Assembly: GCA_024305745.1 (NCBI GenBank)
Contig: JAHRBS010000006.1
Span: 1,056,501 to 1,120,500, forward strand
Direction: 5' to 3'
DNA from: Polyporus tsugae
Lineage: Eukaryota > Basidiomycota > Agaricomycetes > Polyporales > Polyporaceae
DNA length: 64,000 nt
The notes under the pieces: model-generated
Seen by the model: the letters and a program-made list of their open reading frames with translations, nothing else
The model's database searches: none
What the model was told of the DNA's origin: nothing
Translations under genes and position numbers: made by a program
Part shown: piece after piece, positions 10,997-21,382 of the stretch
Layout of the letters: each line of letters opens with the position of its first letter
Numbering within the stretch: the stretch's first letter is position 1

Positions 10997-12151
10997 TTAG
11001 TACATGAGGTTGCCAACAGCGGACGGCTTGCCGTCGTTCCCGAACAGACACGAGCCGGTGCCGACGAACGACACCGCGCCGGCGTCGTTCTGCTGGAGGA
11101 GCGAGGGCGTAGTCGCGACGAAGGGGAAGTACAGCTCCACGAAGCTCTGTCCGTCGAGGTACGCAAACGCCTGCTTGTAGAAGTCGACCCTGTTTGCACG
11201 ATGAGCATAAGCACGAGGACGATCGCTAACAAGGGGAGAATCGTGACGTACTGGGCGGCCTGGCCCCCGGCAGGGTTCTGGAGGGCGAACTCGGTGATGA
11301 CGATCTGCTTGTTCTACAGTCCAGGCACGGGTAAGCTGAAGACCGTGGCGGCCTATCCAATCAAGCGGACTCACGGGGAAGTGGGCGCGCGCCTGCTCGA
11401 CGTAGCTCTGGAACTCCCCGAAGTTGGGGCCGTACCAATGCAGGTTGATGTAGTCGAAGAAGCAGCCACCACCGCAAGCACTGACCATCTGGTTCAGCCA
11501 GTCCAGGCCCTGGTTCGCGCTCGTGCTGGACGTGATGGCGGGGAGCGCCTTCTTGATTTGGAGGGGGTTGATGTTTTGCTTGTACCAGGACGCTGCCTGG
11601 CTGGGCGAAATCCCGTTGACGTCAGGTTCGTTGAGCGTGAAGACGGCTAGAAATAGTCAGCAAACGGTTTGTCTAAGACAGGGAGAATAGTGAACTCACT
11701 GGCCCAGCCCTGCTGTTTCTGACGGGCCGCGAGTTGACTGATGGGGCTAGAGTCGCAGTCCAAACAGCGCTGCATGCCGATGAAGCCAAGACCACCGGCT
11801 CCATTCTTGGATGGGGGGGCATAAGTCTCGTAATCGTAACTGTCGGATCCGTTCAGCACCTGATTAACCACAGGGAAGTGGGCTACTCGACTTACATAGC
11901 GACGACGGAGCCTTTGCCGTTGTTGAAAACACCTGGGTCACTGCCAAGTTGTCAGTAATCAATTTGACTGCAGACGGCCTATCGATATTTACAGAGCGCT
12001 GTTGTCTGATGCAAATTTGGTCAGTACATCCTCGCACGGGTCGAGGAGAAGTCACTAGCTTACAGAACGTCCATGTGAGACCACGCTTGCCAGCCTGGGC
12101 GGCAGCTGTGAACAGGGCGAGGGCAGCGAAACTTGATGAGAAGGCGCGCAT
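10997..12151 (-). CDS. Secreted GH128 endo-beta-1,3-glucanase, copy 2
   Basis: This is the second tandem copy of the GH128 gene, with signal peptide MRAFSSSFAALALFTAAAQA followed by GKRGLTW. The conserved blocks are YDYETYAPPSKNGAGG, GFIGMQRCLDCDSSP, FTLNEPDVNGISPSQ (acid/base Glu), CGGGCFFDYINLHWYGPNF, IVITEFALQNPAGG (nucleophile Glu) and the end SAVGNLMY. The exon plan equals copies 1 and 3, including the microexon at 11993-12005. The sequence is closer to copy 3 than to copy 1, so the 2/3 duplication looks younger. No disabling mutation is seen. TATA-like tttata (minus strand tataaa) is at 12335-12340. Confidence 0.92.
11993..12005 (-). other. 13-nt microexon of GH128 copy 2
   Basis: ACAACAGCGCTCT on the minus strand with flanking AG and GT, one base different from the microexon of copies 1 and 3, at the same position relative to the signal-peptide exon. 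Confidence 0.8.
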
Positions 12152-12180
12152 TGTTTAGCTGAGGAGTCGAAGTATAGATG

Positions 12181-12300
12181 ATGTGGAAGGGCACAGCCCT
12201 GGACAAAAATAAACAAGAAGGGGGAAGAAGAAGAAGGGAAATCCGGAAGGGCACAGCCCTCGAGCAAAACAAACGAGCAGTTGGAAGAAGACCAAGGGGG
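12181..12300 (-). repeat. Two 60-bp tandem units with inverted repeat, upstream of GH128 copy 2
   Basis: Two units repeat at exactly 60 bases. Each has agggc-aca-gccct (12188-12200 and 12248-12260) followed by an A/G-rich stretch. They lie 30-150 bp upstream of the ATG. The inverted repeat could be a dimeric regulator site or an RNA hairpin in the leader. Copy 1 has the related repeat; copy 3 has lost it. Confidence 0.75.
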
Positions 12301-12334
12301 ACTCCGGGGAACCATCTTGTGAGCCTGAGCTGTA

Positions 12335-12340
12335 TTTATA
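12335..12340 (-). promoter_or_regulatory. TATA box, GH128 copy 2
   Basis: TATAAA on the minus strand, in the block shared with copies 1 and 3, 184 bp upstream of the ATG and just beyond the 60-bp repeats. Confidence 0.55.
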
Positions 12341-14060
12341 CCGGGGGAAGTGAGCGACTATACTTACTGCAATGGTGATGCGGATCACCAGTCATAGACA
12401 CTCACGGTGCAGTGCCGTGTACGCGCACAATCAGGTCAGGTTTCGGCTGCCAGTGGGTATTTAAGGGCAGTGATTCAGATTTGAGATAGTCAGCAATGAT
12501 ACGCGCCTATAGGTCCTTCCAGTCGTCCGGATTCCGTCAATCGTCGTGGCTAACATCGCTGCTCATCGTCGCCGACGAGTATCGCAATGTTAACCTTGTA
12601 GAACCCTACAGTCGCCATCTGAGGTCCGTCCAATGCCGAAAAATACTAAGTACTCACCTCCTTGCTCATATTTGCCGCCATGTACTGACGCGCTGCGATC
12701 ACTGCGCACCTGGTTTCCGCCGGCGGTACGTTTTCAAGTTGATCAGATGGAGAAGCAGTGTGCTGGTGTGGCTCCGTCGGTCCGCTTGATGGCCCGTTGC
12801 CAAATTAATATTCACGAAGCGTTCGGGGAGTGACGATCATGCGTCGCCGGAAGTCCGACAATCGTGCAAAGCTTCCAACATCATCTCGCAGTGGCACGCT
12901 GCTCTTGGAGTTTCGCTCGTCCAGCGCTGAGTCGTTCATGCTGAAGAAAACATCGACATCGCTGAAACGATGACGCACTGGCAGAGCTAAGGAAACCACA
13001 GCTTGAAGACCACTCCGGTGTTGCGCCGGAGACTGGAGGAACCTGTGCATCCCACTCGGTCCCGCGCGGCCGATGGCAGGTTTTGCATCATCCAAAACGT
13101 GTCTCCTTGTCGTTTCCTATGCCCGCCCAGGCACTACCCACGTTTAGGCAGTGCGGGTCATTCGTTTAACTGTTGGATCACTGGGTGTGCACTGTGATGC
13201 AGGAGGGTGTCAAGCCGAGTGCGCCCTAGACACGAAGCGCAGTGAGAACGTGACGGCGTACCTCGGCCCTCGGGCTCATCAAAACGTCAGACCGCCGTAT
13301 AAATCCGGGAACACGGTTCAAAGGGAGGAAAAGCCGACGTTTGTGGTCCTGAGCACGGCAAGCGAGGGATCGAGCGCGGTTAGATTGAGAGAGAACAGTC
13401 TGAGTGAGCGTGGGCGTCGAGCACTGCTTGAATGCGCCCAGTAGTACTGGCGCGCGCATCGAGATTGCCAGGCGGATGACCGCGGATCGAACCGAACCGC
13501 TCGTTAGGCGCCCATACACCCGAGCTAAAGCGTACTTCCTTCAAAGTTACGTTCAACCTGCGTTCAACCAACGTTCAACCACCCAAGCAATTTCCAGTGT
13601 ATGTAGTCCACCATCCTCGACCCAGTCACTGCTTACTACCTTCCCATGCTGTAGTATATGCCCGCGAATGCTTTCGCCTTTCGTAACCCACTGGGGGCCA
13701 GCGGAGGACTTACCAAGTTACACCGTCAGCAAGGGTAAGCGTCCGGACTAGAACAGAAGAATGGAGTTGGCGAGAGTAGAGAGATATACAATGTCTCTAA
13801 GAGTAGGATTCCTGATTAGATATCAAACAAGCCTGCTAGTACAGAGCGGTGATATGCACAGTCATTCCGTAGAAAGTAAACAAATCCATCCATCCATCCA
13901 TCCGTAAAGTGTCCGCAAGAGTTGAAACGCGATTCGGAGAAGGCCCTTGTGAAGCCTGGCGCGATGCCGAACCCCCCACGCTCACCATTCCTTCCGATGT
14001 TCACCAAGCAGAGCGTCTGCGAGAGACCGCGCTGCCAGTGGCTTCTCGTATACGGCGCTC

Positions 14061-15236
14061 TCAGTACATGAGGTTGCCGACGGCGGACGGCTGGCCGTTG
14101 TTGGTGTACAGGCACGAGCCAGTGCCAACGAACGAGGCCGCGGCGGCGTCGTTCTGCTGGAGGAGCGCGGGCGACGTCGCGACGAAGGGGAAGTAGAGCT
14201 GGATGAAGCTCTGCGAATCGAGGTACGCGAACGCCTGCTGGAAGAAACTGACCCTATTGTACAATGAGCATGACGATCACCGTGAGCAAGCCTGAGGGGG
14301 GACATACTGGGCAGCTTGGCCCCCAGACGGGTTTTGGAGGGCGAACTCCGTGATCACGATCTGGTAGTTCTACAGTTTCAAGGAGGGTAAGCCGCGATAA
14401 GCCGGCTGGAAACGGGACACCCGGGGAGTCGGACTTACGGGGAACTGAGCGTGCGCTTGCTCGACGTGGCTCTGGAACGTCGCGAAGTCGGGCCCGTACC
14501 AATGCAGGTTGATGTAGTCGAAGAAGCAGCCACCACCGCAGGCATTGATCATCTGCTGCACCCAATCAAGACCCTGGCCCGCGCTCGAGCTGGAGGTAAC
14601 AGCGGGGAGCGCCTTCTTGATTGCGAGGGGGTTGATGTACTGCTTGTACCAGGACGCTGCCTGGCTGGGCGAGATGCCGTTGACGTCAGGCTCGTTGAGC
14701 GAGAAAACGGCTAGGGGGTTTTGTCAGTCGTTGTATGTATTGACAAGGAAAAATGCGAGACTGACTAGCCCAGCCCTGTTGTTGGTAACGGGTTGCCAGC
14801 TGGCTGATAGGGCTAGAGTCGCAGTCCAAGCAACGCTGCATGCCGATGAAGCCGAGACCTCCATTTCCGTTGGTGGAAGGAGGTGCGTACGTCTCGTAGT
14901 CGTAGCTGCCAGGTCACAGTCAACATGTCAGTGTCACCATGCTAGCAAGCGCCGCGAAGATGCGATCCTCGACATACATAGCGACGACCTCGCCGTCCCC
15001 GTTGTTGAAGACACCCGGGTCACTGTAAGGGGTCAGTAATCAGCTTTGCTGAGGACAAGCTGGAAGTGTTTACAGAGCGCCGTTGTCTGCCAACAAGCTG
15101 GTCAGTACATCCTCGCACGACTGGAGCAGAATGGATGGAGCGACGTACAATACGGCCAGGTGAGACCACGCTTGCCAGCCTGAGCGGCGGCCGTGAAGAG
15201 GGCGAGAGCAGCGAAGGCAGATGAGAAGGAACGCAT
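14061..15236 (-). CDS. Secreted GH128 endo-beta-1,3-glucanase, copy 3
   Basis: This is the third tandem copy. Its signal peptide MRSFSSAFAALALFTAAAQA precedes GKRGLTWPY. The conserved blocks are YDYETYAPPSTNGNGG, GFIGMQRCLDCDSSP, FSLNEPDVNGISPSQ (acid/base Glu), CGGGCFFDYINLHWYGPDF, IVITEFALQNPSGG (nucleophile Glu) and SAVGNLMY. The microexon is at 15074-15086. The catalytic residues and Cys residues seen in copy 2 are all kept, so it should be active. Its TATA (tttata at 15292-15297) lies only 56 bp from the ATG, because this copy lacks the leader repeats of copies 1 and 2. Its expression may therefore differ. Confidence 0.92.
15074..15086 (-). other. 13-nt microexon of GH128 copy 3
   Basis: ACAACGGCGCTCT on the minus strand, identical to copy 1, between AG and GT. 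Confidence 0.8.
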
Positions 15237-16985
15237 TGTCAGATTGAGCTGTCCACGGAGAGGATGCGGAACACATTTGGGACCAGCTGCATTTATACAG
15301 GTTCCAGTGAGCGACTATTCGTGCGAGGGATGCAGACCACCTAGCTGGGAGACACCCACGGTATGATGCCGAGCGCGTGCAGGATCAGGTCACGATTCGG
15401 CCCCCTACTGGAAGTTAGTGATTTGATCTACTCTGCGGGAAGACGCGTCTGTAGGTGCTTGTCCGATGCTCTCGGCAGTGGTGGCTGACGCCGCTCATGG
15501 CCCCCGACAGCGGGTACCGCAATTTGGGGGACCAGTACAAAAAGCAAGGCGAGCTACGGCGAAAGGGCTCCCAAATGCATGTCTACCGCTAAGCACAGAC
15601 GTACATGGCGGTCACTGCACCTGAATTCCGCCAGGAGTACGGCACTGATCAGATGGAGAAGCAGCGCACCAGTGTGGGGACGTCGTTCGCCTTGATGGTG
15701 CATTGAGAAAGCCACAAGGTAATCATCATTAACGGTCACGCAAATGCGTCTGCCCGTGCCGAGCCATGGGGAAGCAGGGGTTCTTCCTCTCGTAGAATGC
15801 GAATCACATAACCTCGAAGATACGGTTCAAGGGTGACAGCACCCGCCTAGAAAGCGAAACCCCGAGCGTTAGGGTACATCATTCCGTGCCGCTTTTCGTG
15901 TCCACGCACCCTCATGACAATTCGTGCTGTCGATTCTACCCACATTCGTGCTGGAGGAGCCATCGTCATCCCTGACGCAGCGACGACGAAAGCACAGTTC
16001 GAAAACAGGTATCCCGGGGCCCGATGGACCTGTGCACTCCCACCCCATCGCACGCGGACCTCGGCGGCTAGAACACTTCTGTTTTACCATATGTAATAGG
16101 TGACAATACTGTCGAGCGACCATTCATAGTCGGGCCGAGCATTTGTGGGATTCTCGGGATCGCTGGGCGGTGCACAGACATGGTCATGTCCAGTCTGCCC
16201 TAGGCGTGAAGATCGTCAGCGTCCGGGCTCCGATCTCCTGGTTGCCCATCATGATGTTCTACTAGCGAGTCATCAACGGCGCGTCTCCGAAGATATGATG
16301 AATATCGAAGCACTCACAGGTTGTTAGTTGTATCCGCCGACGTCTGTGGGCTGGCAAACATAGCTGGCTAGAACCCGGTACTACACCTAGGGAAGGGGCT
16401 AGAGCTTGGACCTCCGGATCCGTTCGGAGCATAAGTAGACTTCGTTGACATGATGAACGCCGTTCAACACACCGTTTTACTGCCTTTGGGGAGCCGTGCC
16501 ATCGTATTATTGGTAGAAAGGATCCGAGGAAGAAGTTAAGCTTCGTACAGTCGAACCTCTTGGAGCAGGCGTTTCATGGCCACGAGTTGTTTGAGCGACA
16601 ATGAGTCTACTTCAAATAACGTAAGACGCGCGTTAGAGTGCCGACAAGCGAGTTGGCTCGACGGTTGACCTTGGCAGTGGGCGAATAGGAATTGTAGCTT
16701 CCAGATAGCAAACCAAACCATCCAATGTTCCAGCAACTTGAGCATCCAGGTCGGTATTGATAATTCACTAAGGGACTAGTGAATGCATTTGCGACGCATG
16801 TAGCGTCTGCGTGTTGGCTGAATGTCCGATCGTCAGCGACTCAGCGCGTCAGCGGCCAGCGTGAACTTCTGCCCAAGCCGGCCATACTTAAGCTACTCCG
16901 ACTAACACCGTCCCGGTCAGACAGTCGGGCGCGATCCTTGGTAGGCAGCAATGATACAGTTTGATTTCTTCGACCGACTCGCCAC
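15237..16985 (-). repeat. Upstream part of duplication unit 3 and weak relic of a fourth copy
   Basis: This gene-free stretch matches the upstream DNA of units 1 and 2: ctgatcagatggagaagcag at about 15645 and a degenerate copy of the 10227/13208 block at about 16180. At about 16390-16450 the minus strand can be read as TYAPNGSGGPSSSP, resembling part of the GH128 TYAPPSTNGNGGLG..SSP exon, next to ggggctagag as in the real exon. A 69-codon minus-strand frame at 16536-16745 has no known domain and is not called. Confidence 0.5.
15292..15297 (-). promoter_or_regulatory. TATA box, GH128 copy 3
   Basis: TATAAA on the minus strand in the shared promoter block, 56 bp upstream of the ATG. Confidence 0.55.
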
Positions 16986-19316
16986 TTAGCTCCGCAAGCC
17001 GAACACATCCTCGTAGAACGCGAGCTCCTTCTCGAGCGCCGCACGAATATTCTCCTCCCTCCTCCACCCATGGCCTTCTCCCTGGAAGACGGTGTATTCG
17101 ACGCGCCCTCCGCGCTTTCGGATGGTCTCGACGATACCCTCCGCTTGGTTCGGAGGTACGACGGCGTCTTCGGAGCCTTGAAGGACCTAATATCAACCGA
17201 CACGGACGCATTGCAATTAGCTCCTGTGCTTCGCCAAATCAACAAACACCGTCTCCCAAAGGAGGACATACCAGGAGCGGAGACTTGATCTTTTCCGCGA
17301 GGAAGACCGGCGAACGTTCTCGGTAGACGTCCGGAACCTGCTCTGGGGTACCTCCGACGAGCTTGAACAGGTATTGGCTCTCGAACTTGTGCGTGAACTC
17401 GGCAAGCTTGAAGAAGTCGGAGATGCCGAACGAAGAAGTCCCTACTGCGAACGCGTCTGGGTACGAACAGAGCGTCTTCAACACGGTATACCCGCCCGCA
17501 GAGCCGCCAGTGATCGCCGTGCGCTGAGGGTCGACGAGGGAGTACGGTTCGGAGGATAGCTGCTTGACGGCGACAACTGCGTCGTGGACATCGGCGATAC
17601 CCCACTGTCCTTCGAGCCGTTTACTGAAAACCCGCGTTAGTCTTCTCGAGAGACATTTTTGGGGTGCGATCTCACGTGTATTTGCGCCCGTAGCCACTGC
17701 TCCCGCCGTAATTGACGTCTACCCTGAATTGGAACAAGAAGGTCAGTGCTTAAACTAGAGGCATTACGCTCGAAGAACAACCTACCAAGCCCATCCGCGT
17801 GTAGTGTAGAACAGCCGCTTGTAGCTCAATCCTTGAGGGGTACGAGTCGTCGGCCCGCCATGGATGTAGAAGATCGCGGGCGGCCTTTCGCCCTCCGGCG
17901 CAACAAAGTCGGGGTTCGCAGGCGGGTAGTAGATCACATGGGAGGGTTCGCCGGTCTCCGCGTCCTTGAGAGCGAACGACTGCGGCGCCGGGACGTACGT
18001 CCGCGCGAACGGCAGCTCGTCCTTGCCCGCCCCGGGTCCGATGGGCGTGAACTTGGGCTTGGCGTACTCCTTGATGTTGCACAAGACAGTCTGTTCCTCG
18101 CCGTCGTTGCGGGCGCCTTGGAAGACGACGGCGTCATGCGTCACGCGGACGACCGAGCTGACGTGCACGTACGGGCACTCGAGCTCCTCGAGCGCGCCGT
18201 GAAGGAGGCTTACGAGGTACAGGACGTTCCGGCCTTCTTTCAGAGCGGTGAACAGCGCGTATTTGCCGTCGCTGTCAAGAGGCGTGCCGAAGCTGAAGCT
18301 AAGCTGCCAGCCGGGCTCTGCGAAGTCTTCGTTAACGGGCTTAGGGAGGACGGCAGACGCCTTGTCAGATGACACCGAGTATGTCCAAGGATTCCAGTAG
18401 CCGTGCTCGTCAGAAACGAACAGCAAGAGGTCGCTGGTAGCCCACGAGGGGTTAATGGCGCTGATCTCGATCGGCTTCCCTGCAACGGTCTTTGGGTTCA
18501 CGGCCTTGATGGAGGACGTATCTCCGTGGACTTCTGCGACGCCGATTTCACAGCCCTCCCAGCTCATATCGGGATGGAACCATTGTTGCCACGCGATGTG
18601 TGCGCCATCCGGTGAGAATCTGGGGTGGGAGTAGAAGTCCGCACCAGAGAGAAAGGGCGACACCGTCTTCTCCTCGGAGTCGATGACGACAAGGGTGTTG
18701 ACGACGTTCGCCGGTTGGGGTTTGGTGTGGTCTTCGAGGATTGCAACGAGCAGGTGCGTCTGCTTCGGATGAACTGCGAACTGCGCGAAGCGATGGTTCT
18801 TGTTCTCTATGAACGAGGACGAGTTTCGTTCACAGCAATGTAGCGCGGAGAAAGACAGCGCATACCAGGTGTAACCGCCACGGGCTCCCTGCCCCCCTTC
18901 AGCCTGTACACACGCCCATCTGTGTAGTGGGAGAAATATATGACACCATCATGCCCAATTGCGGAGGCACCACCGTACTGAACCCTTCCGATTAGTCGCC
19001 CATTACGTGCATTCAAGAAGACAATATAGGCACCTCGTGTACACCGGTTCGTGCATTCCATTCCTTGCCTCCTACATCCACGCCCTTCTCCGTGTCCACA
19101 ATGGCATTGCGCCCTGCCTCTGCTGGTCTCCTCTCGATGTGGTAGATCGTCGATGCGATCGGATCGACGAAGAGCTCGGAGACTTTGCTGCTCTACCTCC
19201 TGGGGTCGTCACCGTGAGCAATCTCTGATCACTCCAGAACGACGCACACTCTTCAAAACCACATCTGGCGTAACGGGTGACGTCCAAGTGCCATAGGGGG
19301 CTGTAGTCTTCGCCAT
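16986..19316 (-). CDS. S9-family serine peptidase (dipeptidyl/acylaminoacyl-peptidase type)
   Basis: An N-terminal beta-propeller is followed by an alpha/beta-hydrolase domain. I take the ATG at 19316 (MAKTTAPYGTWTSPVTPDVV); no in-frame ATG lies just upstream. Propeller-type stretches include GVIYFSHYTDGRVYRLKGG, FYSHPRFSPDGAHIAW and ISAINPSWATSDLLLFVSDE. The catalytic domain shows PAIFYIHGGPT, the nucleophile Ser in TAITGGSAGGYTVLKT, the acid in a GSEDAVVP-type block (about 17170) and the His in GEGHGWR (about 17065). It ends at 16986. At about 640 residues its length is usual for S9 enzymes. No signal peptide is evident, so it is probably cytosolic, where it would trim peptides or remove acylated N-terminal residues. 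Confidence 0.88.
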
Positions 19317-19536
19317 GGTGGAAGTAGAGGAGAAGGTCCGGATACCAAGCGCCCGAGGCTCTGGGCGCTGTTCAAAGTGGGGGTGGGGATACCATGCCTT
19401 CAGCCCGAATGGCGAGCTTGCTGAGCGCTCCGCATGCGGGAAGTAAGGCGAGGAGGGCAAGAAAGCAGCAGAGCATGGATTACTTCATGTGCAAGTAAGA
19501 TATCTATTGAAGGGTAAAAACCGACGCGCCGTCCTC

Positions 19537-20386
19537 TCACCGCAACAGCGGCCCCGTGCGCCCACCCATCTTCTCGCAGACTTCCAGAGCGTGTTCGTGA
19601 TACCCTGCGTGGAGACCTTGCATGCTGCCTTGTACACACAGATGAGGGAGTAGCCGAGTGTGGAAAAGACGATGCGCGACCGCTCCGCCCTACGATCGTG
19701 CATGTTCACGTGAGTGAAGTTGTGAGCCACGCACTCAATAACACACGTACGAATTGATGGAACACGCCTCCCACCACAGCCTCGACCGTCGTCCCATGCA
19801 CCTTGTACATACCAATGCTGCGCGCGTTGTCGGCCTTGACGTCAGCAAAAGGGGAAGGGACATCCTCATCAGGACCGAGAGGTCTCGATAGACCGCCGAC
19901 GTTCATTGGCTTCCACTTGGTGACCTTGCCTAGATCCCATTGGGGTGCGACGTGTTCTCCGAGAGTGTAGGTGTTGAGAGCATGGAGGATAAACGTCTCG
20001 TAGTCGTGCTCTGGTCGGAGGGCGGGTGACGAGTGGATGAACATGAGCAGGTAGGATTGCAGAACACGTCGCCCTACACGCGTGTAAGCACCAGAATCGC
20101 GGAAAGAGAGAACATGGCAGACGGGGAGATGTTTCGCGCGCATATACTCACCTACGAAGCTCAGTCGAGCGTTGTGTCGGCGCGTAGCGTCCGGGTGACT
20201 CGCGTGGGTCAATATTCGAGATGCTAGTTCGGGGGGGAACTGCAAGGGAGAAAACAGGTCGTTGAGATGCTGCACAAGTACATCGTCCTGCTTCTTCCAT
20301 TGCTCCGTTGACCTGCGGGGGAGGAGTTCAGGTCTCGGGGTGAATTGCTTAGAATCCGTCCGTGCCCGCATCGCGTGTGTGGACAT
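19537..20386 (-). CDS. Mitochondrial large-subunit ribosomal protein with RNase III fold (mL57/Mrpl15-like)
   Basis: Blocks typical of the catalytically dead RNase III relatives in mitoribosomes are seen: FPPELASRILTHASHPDATR, ARLSFVGEYMRAKHLPV, VGRRVLQSYLLMFIHSS, LGEHVAPQWDLGKVTKW, YKVHGTTVEAVVGGVFHQF. After a short intron comes a last exon reading GGAVAHRLFHTRLLPHL (about 19680-19630), ending at 19537. The acidic RNase III signature residues are not conserved, which fits a structural role. The start is uncertain: the ATG at 20386 gives MSTHAMRARTDSKQF. An upstream exon at about 20531-20478 (MSKSWECALRRAASCRRQ) would splice in frame and look like a mitochondrial presequence. mL44 is the main alternative identity. 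Confidence 0.72.
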
Positions 20387-20579
20387 TGAGCGCGAGGCAA
20401 ACCTGGCAGCTAGAGTCCTCCATTAAGTGTTGGGCACAAGTGAACGTGAATGAATGCGTACCCAGAGGTATTGACACCTGCCTACGACAGCTGGCCGCCC
20501 TACGCAGCGCGCATTCCCAACTTTTGGACATTATGGCAGAGCGAGTGTACAATAGCCGAAACAGCCAGCTCTGCAGATT

Positions 20580-20720
20580 TTGGACAGCCTAAGCCGTGAG
20601 AAGTACTGGTCGTCGGGGACGACGGTGACAAGGACAGCGGCAACAGCGACGAGGATGGAGGCAACTTGTCGGACGGCGCTCACTTGCTTAAGAGTTTGGG
20701 ACCGCTAATCCAAAATATAA
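20580..20720 (-). other. Coding-like stretch upstream of the mL57-like gene
   Basis: On the minus strand a frame reads VSAVRQVASILVAVAAVLVT, then PDDQYFSRLRLSK, with no ATG at its start. It could be an upstream exon or chance. No homology is recognised. Confidence 0.2.
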
Positions 20721-20885
20721 CTGATTAAATATGCCTTATTGGGACGGGTTATACGCCCAAACTCCGAGATAACGACTCCCAGTGCTCTCCCCAAGTCTGC
20801 GCCATTCCCCCATGACCGTCGTCCCCACCAGGCAACCTATACTGTGACCACGACCTACGCTGCTTGGAATACAGACTGTTCTGTG

Positions 20886-21382
20886 ATGTCTTTCGTTGTC
20901 GGAGCCGCTTCCGGTGCCCTGGTTGCGGGTGGTGTACGTCCATGCCGCCCATCTTTGTATCTGGCAATTGGTGAAGCTCATGTTCAACTCAGGTGTACTA
21001 TGGATTCTCTGCAATGATGCAAACGAGGTGAGAGGGGGTAAAACTTGTGCGCAAAACCTTACACTGAGCGTATCCAGAACACAACAACACCAGTCTGAGT
21101 GCGCATACATGCTGTCATCTTAGCTCGCAGATTTACATTGATGTGATATGTAGCTTGCACCATCTGTCCGAGCGTTTGGTGAACGCCGCGGCAGATATTC
21201 CGGCACCAATACCCGCGTCCCAACGTATACCCGACCGGACATTCGTCGCGGCCCTCCAGAGCCAGTGGAATTCTCAGATAGAAGCACTCTTCCGTGGTAC
21301 AAGAGAGCTAGACCAGCAAGTGGTCGAGTGGGGGCAGAAGACATTGTATGGTGGGGATGCTAGTAGGACGAAGCCAGAGTGA
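20886..21382 (+). CDS. MIC12: MICOS complex subunit Mic12
   Basis: This is a small inner-membrane protein of the mitochondrial contact-site complex that organises crista junctions. Four exons (20886-20933, 20993-21027, 21078-21098, 21154-21382) fit GT..AG rules and give about 110 residues. The N-terminal hydrophobic helix MSFVVGAASGALVAGG runs into VYYGFSAMMQTR, followed by LHHLSERLVNAA and a C-terminal amphipathic part (FVAALQSQWNSQIEALFRG). This order and length fit basidiomycete Mic12. It is divergent from the mitoribosomal gene, 500 bp apart, so the two mitochondrial genes may share control sequences. Confidence 0.8.

Larger units (their letters stand above)
10997..14060 (-). repeat. Tandem segmental duplication, unit 2
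   Basis: About 3.06 kb. Matches to unit 1 run through the upstream DNA: tgatcagatggagaagcag (about 12739), gtgtcaagccgagtgcgccc (about 13208) and gtgtccgcaagagttgaaac (about 13909). The spacer 12152-14060 holds only short frames that overlap these repeats, so I call no gene there. Confidence 0.75.

Noticed and set aside
10787..11650. 287-codon plus-strand frame
   Set aside because: Antisense to GH128 copy 2; it tracks the codon structure of the real gene and has no domain.
16536..16745. 69-codon minus-strand frame starting with ATG
   Set aside because: Short, single, without similarity to anything known, and inside decayed duplicate DNA.
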